A stretch of 64,000 nt of DNA from Quercus robur (taxonomy: Eukaryota > Streptophyta > Magnoliopsida > Fagales > Fagaceae). Location: contig NC_065535.1 in the NCBI RefSeq assembly GCF_932294415.1, positions 90,908,862 through 90,972,861 of the forward strand, given 5' to 3'. Below the pieces are notes generated by a model that saw nothing but the letters and a program-made list of their open reading frames with translations, was not told where the DNA came from and did not search any database. Shown here piece by piece: positions 1 through 11,699 of this stretch. The position numbers were made by a program, and so were the translations under genes. Numbering within the stretch: the stretch's first letter is position 1; every line of letters starts with the position of its first letter.

Positions 1-1404
1 ATATCATTTTATTTAACATAATATACATAGGATCTCATTGTACTCTTTTTTCTCCTAAGTCTGGATTTGCTATTATAATAATGGTTTCATACTCTACCAA
101 TTGTAGAAGCGCTATATCACAATGTATTAAAAAGATAGGTGGAATTGCTTTTCCTGAAGTGGGATTTCATACAACAAATCTCTCATCCAATTTGCTTTCT
201 TGTTTGCTCTAAAGCTATATGCTCAACTTCTATGATTAAATTCACACTAATTGTTTTGTTTTTATTTTTATTTTTTATATTTAAAATTTATAACATATAT
301 AGTAGCACTACCTAAAGTAAAATGAAACCAATGATAAAGAGAAAATTGCCTAACAAAGAGTTCCAATAGTTATTGCTAAAAGCATGAAGCACAACAACAT
401 ACATTCTTTAAAACAAGCAATACCTTTTGGTACCAAATAAATATTTCAGCACTTGCTGAATGGTATGCCGATGATCTTTGCTTGGCTTACTAATAAACCT
501 ACTAATGACTCATACTGCTTATGCAATGTCGTAGTTCTAGCACAATAAGATTTTGTAAACTACCGATGATTCTTTTTTTATTAACTACCTCATTGCCATT
601 ATTCATAAGAAACAAATGAATGCTAAAATCAAAAGGAGTAACAATATGTTTGCAATCAAGAAAATTATATTTTCTCAAAATTTTGTGACTGACAAGAACA
701 ATTTAATCACACATTTTTGTAATCTTCATGTCCAAAATAATAGTAGCCTCACGAAGATCTTCAATATCAAAATGACTTTTAAGCACATGAGGATAAAATT
801 TGACTCCAAACATGTTTGGAGCTATCTTTTCTAACCCATTACTTTAAAATATATAAGACTATCTATGCATATTATTTAAAAAAGCATATGACTCATTAAA
901 AAAGTAATGTGACTAAAACTACATATAAATGGCTTCTTTAATTGCCACATATAAGTTGGAACAAAATAACTCCAAACATGGTTAAAGATAAACATTTTTC
1001 CTTCTTTGTTTCATTTATAACATGTAAATTAGAGCTAAATATTAATAAGTGAGTTTTCCAAATATTAGAATAGATGCACTTATCACGTTCATTTGACATT
1101 TAACAATTTTCAATCATGTAAGAATCAATTTTTTTGTGCAATTATGTGGATGAATTTCTTGTTCTAGCTGTAAAAGTATTCAAATTGGTGCATATAAATT
1201 TCTTCTTTTATGTCCCAATCTTATAAAGTTGTTTTCTACACTCATTAGATGAATTTTCAAATAATACACTAAACTAATGAACTAAAAAAAATACAATTAT
1301 ATACCAAATTAATGAAGTATTAATTTTAAAAAATGTCAGATTTAATAATTCAAACTCAACCCAATTGATAAAACATAATTTTGGGTTGGACTTGGACAAA
1401 TTAA

Positions 1405-1805
1405 ATTTTCAACTTGATAACTTGGGGTTAATTTCAAATTAAACCTTACACTTTCAGAGGTTTCAAATTAAATTCTGCACTTTTAAAAGCTTTTCAATTC
1501 AAATCATGCTTACATCTGTTTACATTCTACAGCGACATCCTTAATGGAAAATACTTACAATAAAAAGAAAAAGATATAGTGTAATAATTATTTCATCACA
1601 TGTATTTATTTTATTACATATAAACATTATATATTTCACTTCAAGTAATATAACATCGTTTTGCTTAAGTAGTTCTCACTAATGGCGTATGCCTTATGGA
1701 TTTATGGTTTAAATTAAAACATTTTTTAAAAGTATAAAGTTTAATTGTAAACTTTTGAAAATACATGGTTTAATTTGAAAGTACCTCTAAATTAGTGTTT
1801 AATTA
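1405..1805. mobile_element. Foldback MITE with long degenerate inverted arms
   Basis: The left arm (about 1405-1520) and right arm (about 1690-1805) are inverted copies of each other; both carry TTTCAAATTAAACC followed by similar blocks rich in ACTTTTAAAA. The centre (1520-1690) is unrelated AT-rich sequence. There is no coding capacity and no clear target-site duplication, so the superfamily is unassigned. The arms are quite diverged, suggesting an old insertion. Confidence 0.5.
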
Positions 1806-3233
1806 AAATATAATTAACCTTTTTTTTCTTTTACACTCGTGCCTTTTTTGGTTTTTGGTGTCCAGCTATATACCTAAATGGAGACTTTTTTTGTTGTTGA
1901 GAATCAAGACTAATGAATGGAGATTTTGTTTATCAAGACTAAATGGAGATAACTGCCAGTACTTATATGATCTTTTTTTATAAGCCAACTTATATGATCT
2001 TTGAATTCATGCTTTACCTACCCTCTCATTCTAGCTACCAGGATGAAGAAAAAAAAGAAGTAATAAAAGAAATCTCTTAAATCATTCACAACTTTTTCTC
2101 AAATTTGAAATAAAATAAAATAAAATCATTCACAGCTAACCCCTTGGGGAAGTAGCTGTGTACATCTACCAAAGCTCCAAGATTCAGATGAAATTAATGC
2201 TTTCACATTGAGCAATAGTAAAATATGTACTATAAAGTTGAAACTTTATAATGTTTATGTCTTGTTCCAATAAATAATGTTTATGTTTGTTTTATTTCAC
2301 ATGTCTTAATAGTTAATATATAAAATAGAAAAATGAGTCATAAATGGGATATGCCGTATGCAGCAAGATATTTTGGTGAAAAGAGATTTATCTTGTCTTA
2401 TAATAACTAGGATAATTTCCTCTTAAATTTGACATTATGAATGTTAAAAGCATTAATTAAATCACTATCCCATTGTACTTTTCTTAGGATTGAATCACTA
2501 TTCCTTTTTTAGTTTTCTTAGGATTGAGCAATAAATGTCAATAATTGAGACTGAGAGTTAGAAAAAAAAAAAAAAAAACTTTCAATCTCAACAATTAAAT
2601 ATAAAAAAAAAAGTAAAAATAATAACAACATTTTGTGAATAAATTAGATGGAATAATTGATCTAAGTATTGCACGTAATCCAAATATTTTTTTTTAACAT
2701 GGTTGAAGACTTGAAGTATAATCCACAAGGATTGGAGCAAATAGGAGTCTTCCTTTCCTCCTATCTTCCTATTTTCTGGTCACGTGGACAGCGCTATGAA
2801 TGAGCTCACACCATTTGACTTTGAGCCGATTTTATTTTAAACATCTATATGGACGGTGTTTATAACCTATAATATGAAATCAATAGGACACCATTAAATT
2901 ATGTTAAATAGCTCTTTCAAGCTGTTCATTAAAAACAAATTTAACATGTTGAAATTTTGTTTCATATTACGTGGCCTTCCACAATTGGGTTATTATCCAA
3001 AAAAAGAAACACGCTAAATTTAGTATCAATATTTTATTACAGATTTACAAACTAAGAGGATTAACATTGATTATTAAAAAAAAAGTCTTTTTACACTAAA
3101 AAAAACTTGTTTTTATCTATTTTACCATATAATTTTACAACTCACTTAACATTCCAGCTTTTATTTTAACATACAACTCTTTAAAATAATATAAACTACG
3201 CAATTAAATAATATAAATTTACAAACCATGAAC

Positions 3234-3259
3234 AGAGAGAGAGAGAGAGAGAGAGAGAG
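3234..3259. repeat. GA dinucleotide microsatellite
   Basis: An uninterrupted run of about 13 GA units in the region upstream of the kinase gene. Confidence 0.9.
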
Positions 3260-4231
3260 GGAAGTTAATAAAATTAATAAATTTAAATTTACAAACTATG
3301 AACAATATTTTTTAAAAGTAACAATTTACTGTAGCAGGTTGCAAATCTTTTTTAAAAATTGCAATCCGGGTAATGCTTATTTTTTATGGTATGATAGTTT
3401 AAAATAGCAATTTGGGGGTGTAATGCTCTAACGTAACAATTAATATGATTGATGTCACCTTAACAACATAATAAATAAATGTTTAAACTACTTTTTATGA
3501 TCAATGATATCAGTTTATAAGATTAATGTAATTAAATTTATAATATCTCTAACATTACTCAAAACAAATGAGAGGTTGGTGATTGGACTTTGATTGATAT
3601 GATCAAATTTGTAGTATTTATATCACCACTAAAAACAGGGGAGAGACCAGTGACTTGGCCCCTAAAAAAAAAAAAAAAGGAGAGAAAGAGAGATTATGTT
3701 AAATAAATAATATAGGTAATATAATATGGCAGCAAATTACAAGGATTAGATTAGATTATGTTAAATTTTTTTTCACAGGTATAACTTTATTTTATTTTAT
3801 ATATTTATCTTTTGCATTTTAAGTGGCTCTAAGCAATGACCATAGTACAGTGCTGCTGAGAAAACTTGATATCAACGGCTACCTTCCATTCAAAACACGT
3901 TACTCTTACCAACTAGCCAACTAGTCATTCTCTCATTCCATGTAATGGACTTACAAAATTGAAGTCTTCCAACTCTCTTAAAAGACTTTTATTCAATATT
4001 AAAACTTCAAATGGAGCTACTCTTGCTATAATCACTCATCTTCCAAGACATGAGAACCAAGAGTATGACTGTTACAAAAACGAAGCACGAGCTACCCCCC
4101 AAAAAAGCCAGAATCTCTTCCGATTTTGACAATAATATATTCTTAGAACAGAGTGGATACAAAAAGAATTTGCAAGGAGTGTAAATAGGAGATTGGATTT
4201 CTACTGTTTTTAAATTATTTCCCGACTGAAA

Positions 4232-6927
4232 ATGGGATTGGCTGCACATAACATTGGGAAATACAAGCTTGGCCGGACAATCGGAGAAGGTACTTTTGCT
4301 AAGGTTAAGCTAGGTGTTGACAACACCAATGGCCAGTATGTTGCTATCAAGATCATTGACAAGCACATGGTCTTGGAAAGCAATCTCAAGTATCAGGTGA
4401 ATTTCCAAACTTCATTGTTAAAAGTACAATGTTTTCTTCTTTCTAATACAATGTTTGAGATTCCTGTTTCAGGTGCAAAGAGAAATAAGAACAATGAAGC
4501 TTCTGCATCACCCCAACATCGTACGAATACATGAGGTCTGTTTTACAGTTTCCAGAATTGGTAGTTGAGCTTGAATCTTCTTTGACATAGGAAAAAAGTT
4601 TCCTTCTTATTTCATGTTTCTGTCCCCAAATTCCAATAACAGGTCATTGGTTCAAAGACAAAAATCTATATTGTAATGGAACATGTATCAGGAGGACAGC
4701 TCACAGACAAGATGGTGAGAATTATGAATTATGAATTATCTAGCTTCATCTGGGATCCAAACATGGTGTTTGGGGCAACTTCTTGTTAGAGAAAAATACT
4801 AATCTTCCATAATCTTATCATTGCACAGTCTTATGTCAAGAAGCTAGAGGAATGGGAGGCAAGAAAACTTTTTCAGCAATTGATTGATGCGGTGGACTAT
4901 TGCCATAACAAAGGGGTATATCACAGAGATCTAAAGGTCAGTGAAACCAATCTACCATTGCTCTGTTAGCCAAATTCTCAAAACCCTAACTAGGATCTTG
5001 GCAAATCCCATGTGCAGCCAGAAAACTTGCTTATGGATCATAAGGGAAATCTGAAAGTATCTGATTTTGGACTAAGTGCGTTGCAAAAGGTAGCATCCAT
5101 AAGTTCTTTCTTTTTATTTTCTATTCAGTTGGAACTTGACAATATCAATGGGTTATTAGCTGAAATTCTGATATATTTTCAGCCTGGTGGCATCCTAACT
5201 ACAGCCTGTGGCTCCCCATGCTATGTAGCACCCGAGGTGAGTACTAGATTAGTAGATTTAACTTTTCATAATCTGCAATATCAAGCTTCAGTTTTTTATA
5301 CCTGCATATGCTTTTGTGCCATGACTAATGTCTCATTTATTCACGCACAGCTGCTTCTAAATAAGGGTTATAATGGAGCAGCTGCTGATGTTTGGTCTTG
5401 TGGGGTAATCCTGTTTGAAATACTTGCTGGTCATCTACCATTTGATGACCGAAACCTGATAAATTTGTATAAGAAGGTAGCCTCAAATGTCAATAAATAA
5501 TTTCAGTTTCTAATACAAATAATTTCATTCATCTAATGAGTACTTATTTGCACAAAGATATCCAGAGCAGAATACACATTTCCACTATGGTTTACCAAAG
5601 GCCAAAAGAAACTGCTCTTCAGAATATTTGATCCAAATCCTAGAACGGTATGGCCCTATAACTTTCTAACCTAAAAACAAATTTTCAGATTCTAATGAAC
5701 AAAATGATAATTTCCTTTTTCAATTTCACCACCACAGCGGATAACTATACCAGAGATCATAGAAGACGAATGGTTTCAAAAAGATTATGTGCCTGCTTGT
5801 GGATATGAAATCGACGATAAAATCCACTTGGATGATGTTAATGCTGCTTTTGATTCAATTGAGGTAAAAGTTCAAAGTATTAGCATGATAAAGAGTTTCA
5901 TAAATTGACTTAACCATCTAAAATTCGCAACAGGAGATTGCCACAGAGACAAAGATTCCCAAATCCTCAAGTTTCATAAATGCTTTTCAGTTGATAGCCA
6001 TGTCACAAGATCTTGATTTATCAGGTCTCTTTGAAGAGCAGGCAAGTCTAAAAATCAGAATGTTGGTCACTATAAACTTGGTTCGTTTTTTAATTTAAGC
6101 AAACCCTTTTTTCAATGTAGGATGAAAATAAACAGAAAAAAATGTTTGGATCCAAGCATACAATTGATGAAACCATAAAGAAAATAGAAGCTGCTGCAAT
6201 GGACGTGAGCCTATCAGTAGAAAGAAGGAACAACTCTAAGGTACAGTATGCTTATACTCTGATCATACACCACCCCAACACCCCCACACACCCCCCCCCC
6301 CCCCCCCACCCCCCCAAAAAAAAAGAGAAGAAAAAATAAAAAAATCCAGCACAGTTATTGACTTTTCTCACTATGGTGCACAACATCAGATGAAGATGCA
6401 TGCCAAACAGAAAATGACTAGATGTTGTAGATCATGCCTCGACATCTCAGCAGAGGTAATTAATTTTCATATATTCTCCGAGCAAGATAAAGAAATCAGG
6501 GTCTCTCACAAATTTATGGCAAATGTCAGGTGATTGAGGTTGCTCCCACTGATTGTGTCATAGAAATATCAAAATCTGCAGGGGAGCTAAAAGTGTACAA
6601 AGAGGTATGATGAGCATATTCCTAAGATAGTTTTGTTTGTGGATTAGAGTTTACCAACTGAGCTAAGAGTCAGTACCATGTTAATGATCAGTTCTGCAAA
6701 AGTTTATCAAGTCTGCTGATAGAGAAGTCTGAGCTTCCATCACAAACTGAAGAACCAGAAGAAGCCAATGTTGATACCAAAAATATCCAAGAGAGTGGAA
6801 GGTAAAGTGAAACCTACTTTGCCACTGTCCATATTAGAATAGATTGTTTCTGCTGACTCACTAGTAATCTTCAATAACTGTATGCAGCTCTGAAGAAAAA
6901 AATTACAAAGAAAATAAAGATCCCTGA
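4232..6927 (+). CDS. CIPK21: CBL-interacting protein kinase, CIPK21-like (15 exons)
   Basis: SnRK3-type Ser/Thr kinase activated by calcineurin B-like calcium sensors; family members phosphorylate ion transporters in salt and osmotic stress. Exons: 4232-4396, 4473-4535, 4643-4714, 4829-4936, 5018-5089, 5183-5236, 5351-5476, 5558-5647, 5738-5863, 5934-6041, 6121-6240, 6390-6455, 6530-6604, 6692-6801, 6888-6927. They join in frame to 464 residues. The kinase domain (about 11-266) has GEGTFAKV, K40 (VAIK), HRD at 132-134, DFG at 152-154 and APE at 176-178. The NAF motif for CBL binding is at 308-310, followed by a C-terminal regulatory region ([16 protein letters not shown]). SGGQL, ACGSPCY and [10 protein letters not shown] match CIPK21 as I recall it, better than SOS2. 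A 40-residue acidic tail follows the usual end of the family. Intron 10 has a GC donor; intron 11 holds a poly-C run (about 6290-6315). A likely poly-A signal is AATAAA at 7242. Confidence 0.9.
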
Positions 6928-7802
6928 GCCTATTCGTCCTGTTGTTGATTAGCTAGTCCTTGTCTCAACAATCTTCAATCCAGGTTCCTTATTCTAAAAG
7001 AAAGATGTAAAGCAACGTATATACAACCAATGCTTTCAAGTGAATGGTTCCAAAGAAACACTGCATATGATTCAGGTTTATGTATTCATTATAGTGCCGA
7101 AACTATGATTTTCAGAGAGCTATTTGCTTGCTTCAAATTGTCTGTTGTTTTTTCCTTTTCATTTCTACTTGTAATACAAGTATCTTACTCAAAGATGTAC
7201 ATTAGAGAGGTGATAATTCTTCACAACAATTTTTGTTGTACAATAAATGACAAAAAAAGGAAATTTGTCAGGTGAATGTCTACAAAGAACAGGATTGTTT
7301 TAATGCATCCAATTTGCATATTCAATAAAATGAGGTCAATGAGAGAGTAATCAAACTTAGCCTAATCAAAATTGCCTGTCAATCCAAACCATCCATCAGA
7401 TATGTGATAAAAAATTGAAATGGACATAACACGATACTTAAGTTCAACAACACCACACATTGTCTCAATTCATTGAACTCAAAACATCTATACACAGATC
7501 AAGTCATACCGACTTTAGGCTGTCCCATATATGTATAATGCTTTCCATAACAATTTCTAAGCAACCTCTCATAGTTTCTTGGACATTTGGACAAATACAA
7601 TTTTCAGGGATGGCCTGCTATAGCAGATATTAACCAAGCTGCGGTTTCATGCTTTTCCAAGTTTATCTATAAGACAGCAGTAAAATGTAAACCTAGCTTG
7701 GAAGACTCAAAAGAATTAGAACAAAAAAAGAAAAGAGGAATCTACAGAACTAGTGATAGAAAAATCAAAGGACAGAATAAAGAAAACAAAGACAGAGGGA
7801 GA

Positions 7803-8062
7803 AGGGATCTTTTATCCTTCTTACTTCTTCATTCTTCATGCCTAAGTTGTCTGATATCCATAAAAACACACCTATAGAAACATCTTCATTTAAGTTATTA
7901 TAATGCATCCTAAAACATAATCCTGGTCTTACAAGAAAAGGAGGAGATCTTTTATCTTTCTTACTTCTTCAGGCCTAAGTTGTCTGATATCCATAACAGA
8001 CTTATAGAAACATCTTCATTTTAAGTTATCATAATGCATCCTAAAACATAGTACTGGTCACA
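7803..8062. repeat. Tandem duplication of about 125 bp
   Basis: Segment 7803-7930 and segment 7943-8062 are near copies: both contain CCTAAGTTGTCTGATATCCA, then TATAGAAACATCTTCATTT, then ATGCATCCTAAAACATA. They differ by small indels. The block lies downstream of the CIPK21 3' end and has no coding meaning that I can see. Confidence 0.85.
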
Positions 8063-8106
8063 ACAAACGTAAGATAATAAGAAAAGCTGAATTCAGAAAT
8101 GAAATG

Positions 8107-8379
8107 CTCCCTCCATCCTCAATTATTTGTTTACCTTTGAAAATTCAACTTTTTAAGGGACATCATTTAATGTACAATCTTTGAAATATAATGTTACCAA
8201 TTTCCAAAATTACCCTCTTGAATTTAAATTCCAAATAACAAAATAAAAAAGAGTATTTGACTTTCCAAATAAACTAAAGGATTAGTTTAAAAAAAGTTAT
8301 GAAGATTATATCTATTGAAAGAGGAATTTTGGGACGTCACAAAGCAGAATAGTGGACAAACAAATAGTACTTGTGGGAG
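8107..8379 (+). mobile_element. Stowaway-like MITE, copy 1
   Basis: Begins CTCCCTCCATCCTCAATTAT and ends with an inverted, degenerate counterpart (TTTGTGACGTCCC when read inward from the right, then the outer CTCCC). About 270 bp, non-coding. A second member lies inverted at 9510-9763, sharing the inner blocks CAACTTTTTAA and GACGTCCCAAAAT (GATGTCCC in copy 2). The CTCCCTCC terminus is characteristic of Tc1/Mariner-related Stowaway-like elements; the TA duplication is not clear. Confidence 0.65.
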
Positions 8380-8394
8380 GACGAGTATTCGAGA

Positions 8395-9000
8395 GCAGGG
8401 ACAAGTGAGAGAAGTCCAATGTCAGAAGAACAGACCTCGGAAGGCACTGACAGCAAGCCCTCGGGAAAGTTATAAACAATTCATCACAGGCACAGGGAGG
8501 CTGCAATGCCCGAGGACACCGAGGATTTTAACGTGTCCTCGGAAAGGCCGATGACTAGTTTTGAAGACCATTGGGCATAAAACGAGGAAGAAGAGGAAGA
8601 TTTGTCATTAGGCATGGAAGGGAAGAAAGCAGATAAAGCATCCATCACCTCCAAATTCAATACTCTGAACCTACTTAGCTAGCCGCATTAATGAGGAAAT
8701 GATCCCTGAACAGTGTCATCACAACTCATAGCCTGGTGCAGAAACCTTCTAGTGAAGTCTTGATGGGACAAATATCAAGGGAAATGAACCCAAACCCTCC
8801 AAGTGGAAGGCTAAGATACAACTTGGGAGACTATATCTTTGTGAAAAGGGGATGAGACATTTGAGGACAGGGAGAAATATAAGAGTGTGGTTGTAATCCA
8901 AAAACAAGTATAATCGGTATCTCGGACCAAACCTGAGGAACATAATATAAGCCATCTGAGGCTCTTTTTAACCAACTCTCATGCCATTCACTTATGCTTA
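8395..9000 (+). mobile_element. LTR-like fossil fragment
   Basis: The base composition changes to a GC-richer sequence with repeated CCTCGGA/TCCTCGG motifs, a probable leader-type segment (ATCTCGGACCAAACCTGAGG, then AATATAAGCC), and no long reading frame. This texture resembles the long terminal repeats of plant Ty3/gypsy elements. No internal region, partner LTR or target duplication is seen, so it is called a degraded solo LTR or fragment of uncertain family. The ends are approximate. Confidence 0.4.
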
Positions 9001-9509
9001 ACGTTAATCCTTTCTTTTCTAGTTAATCCAGTACATCTAAACAGGAGTATTAAAGGTTGATTAGCATCCCACCTCTATAAATTAATTGTGTGGGAAAAAA
9101 AGCAAGCTTGACTTATTTTTGCCTGCCATAGTACTCAAGGACTAATGCATAAACGTCAATATAATTGTACATTAGATGGTGTTCTTGACATTAATGGTGT
9201 TTTACCATGTGTCAAGGAGTGGGTACTTGATTCCTAGATACGGCTCACACCTTAAAAAGCTTTTTTTCCCTTATTTTTTACAGTATTTTCAGCAAATAAG
9301 CAAATTAACAAAGCTCATCCAAGCTCACTCCAATTTATCTCACAATATGGATTTACTCAATTGTCAAGTTGAAGCTCTATAGAGCACAGTTTTGATTATA
9401 ATTGAAGTCCCATAAGTTTCTCCAACAAATCCTTAATTTAGACTTAATTCCTGGCTTTGATAACTATTGTCATGATTAACTAGCACTACCAAAACTTGGC
9501 TGACAAAGA

Positions 9510-9763
9510 TTTTAGTCCTCTATTTCATTTTGAGATGTCCCAAAATGTAGTCCTCTTTGAAAAATCAATATGTAAATTCCCAAACAAACCTTTAACTCTG
9601 TATAAAAAGTCAATACCCTTTTTTCAATAGAATTTAAATTGATGAGGGTACTTTTGGAAACTTGTATCTTTTTATTTAAAAGATAATGCATTTAACAATG
9701 TTTCCTTTAAAAAGTTGGATTTTCTAAACAAGACCAACAATTTAGAAGTTAGGATTAAGGGAG
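9510..9763 (-). mobile_element. Stowaway-like MITE, copy 2 (inverted)
   Basis: Read on the minus strand this aligns along its length with the MITE at 8107-8379: TACTCCCTTAATCC start, CCAACTTTTTAAAGG, then GGGACATCTCAAAATG near the other end. The outer end at 9510 has decayed. The two copies lie 1.1 kb apart in opposite orientation. Confidence 0.65.
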
Positions 9764-11699
9764 TAATATATTATAAACCCAGCAAATTCTTTATGTCAAA
9801 TATCAGGAGGAAGAAAAATTGTGTCCAAAAGACAGTAAAGGAAAAGGACACTCCACAAATGTCTACTGACTGCAAAAGTAACAATGTGAAATACACTTAA
9901 ACATGAAACATTGATAATTATTCTTATCAAAGCTCGTTAACCCTATTAAGAAGGAACAGAATTCAGGAGTGAAGCTTCTCAACCATATTAAGAAGGAACA
10001 TCATTGAGGAGTGAATATCAATATATTCACTTCATTTTGATGTATAATCAAAGAGTTTTAGGGGGCCAAAAAATATTAACCACTAACCCAACCATTTAAC
10101 TCATCTCACTAAACCTGAATGATGTGGGTCAACTCCATGAATTCTTTCTCATCTAAAGGATCCATATTCATAAGATTTGATTAAATTTTAGTGGCCACCA
10201 GTCTATTACAGCCCTCACTTCTTTCTCCTAGCTTTGGACTGGCTCTGGGAAAATATAAGAAACTAGGAAGCAGTGACACAGACACAACACAACATTTCTT
10301 GAAAAATTAGGACACAATATGACAATTAATTAGTTAATATTAAAAATAAGTAACAACCAGCAAAATGTTTGAAAACATATCTAAATTTAGTAGTAGCAGT
10401 CAAATTTTCACTAGTGCCAAAATCACTAGCAGCAGTCAATTTTTTGGTAGTCATTTTACCTACAAACAATTCAATTTAAAAACTAAATAAATTAATGTAA
10501 GTAAATGATCTGCACAACAGCATTATACTTATTCATATAAAATAATTAAACAAACAAATGAGCGCACATAGTAACCTAAGTCTAACTAAACAAACCCATA
10601 AAATTTGTTAGTATCAAACAATCTTTACCAAACCAAATCTCCCTAATAATTTAAAAAAAAAAAATTATAACTTAGTAGAGATCCCAAGCAATACAGAATA
10701 GTAGTTATTAGTCAGTCATTACTCAGTACAGTAGTTGTCTCGTTTTAGTTTTTTTTTTTTTTAAAAAAAAAAAAAAAAGGAATAAGAAGAAGAAGAAGAA
10801 AAAGCCTAAGAGAATAGGGAAGAGTGTGGGTCAAAGAGAAAATATATAAAACAAAAACTAATTAAGGGTCACTGTCACTGGTCACCAAAGAGGTGCAAAA
10901 GATTTCTTTTTATTTATTTATTTATTTTTTTTTTGGGTGGGGGTGCTTAGCTGTGTCCTTACTCATTGTGTCACAACCGTGTACTTGTGTCCTCATTTGT
11001 TTTTTTTTTTTTTTCCCTCCCTTCGCCGGACACTCCAGGGGCAGCCATGTCTGAGGCATGTCTGTGGCCCACTTTACTGTATCCATGCTTTCTAGATTAG
11101 AAACTATGAGTGACAAAGAGGGAGTTAAACCAAGGAGCAATTGTTTGAAAATAAAAATGACATTTCAGCTTATTTTTGAGAGCTTTCTTCTTCTTCTTCC
11201 TTTCTTTTTTGTTTTAACTACAAAGAAAAGTTTTTTGGGAGGAACAATCTGATATAAAGCGCCATATGTTTATTAGATATTGAAGTTCAGAAACCCTTAA
11301 GTGTATTGTAGAACACCATCCTGTAAAATCTTACTAAAACAGGATGCATACATTTGGGTCATTTAGTATAATGCTACTTCATGTTTAGTCCACCATTAAG
11401 GTTATCATATAAACACTAAGAAACCTTTTCATCAAATTAAGTTAAATTTCATTAACTAAAAAAAATAAAGTTTAGGTATGATTACAAAAATGAAAAGCTA
11501 ATTGGCATCAAATATGAAAGCAAACAAACCTATTAGGAAATAGGTAGCAACATTTCAGTGAAACTCCCTACTTCTCCAACTTGACATGAAATATACACCA
11601 TAACATCCCGAAGTGAGACAATGGGCAAGGTACTCATAATAGCAATGCAATCTAACCCATCATCAGATCATCAATTGAGGACCCAAACTAGTATAGGGA
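9764..11699. other. Intergenic region between CIPK21 and the DUF676 gene
   Basis: AT-rich sequence with poly-T/poly-A runs (10750-10780 and 10925-11015) and short AAG/TTC stretches. The near repeat GAAGCTTCTCAACC...AAGAAGGAACA occurs twice around 9935-10010. No gene, RNA or element boundary was recognised. The last few hundred bases should include the 3' UTR of the minus-strand DUF676 gene. Confidence 0.5.

Larger units (their letters stand above)
1..4231. other. AT-rich intergenic region upstream of CIPK21
   Basis: No coding exon could be recognised on either strand; the open frames here are short and have no family resemblance. It contains a foldback MITE (1405-1805), a GA microsatellite (3234-3259) and several poly-A runs. 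The final 200-400 bases before 4232 should hold the CIPK21 promoter and 5' leader, but no TATA box could be assigned with confidence. Confidence 0.6.

Noticed and set aside
616-834. 72-codon open frame near the left edge
   Set aside because: AT-rich chance frame with no domain, no splice context and no promoter signal.
7587-7877. Lys-rich 96-codon open frame downstream of CIPK21
   Set aside because: It crosses into the tandemly duplicated segment at 7803, has no homology I can recognise, and lies in probable intergenic sequence.
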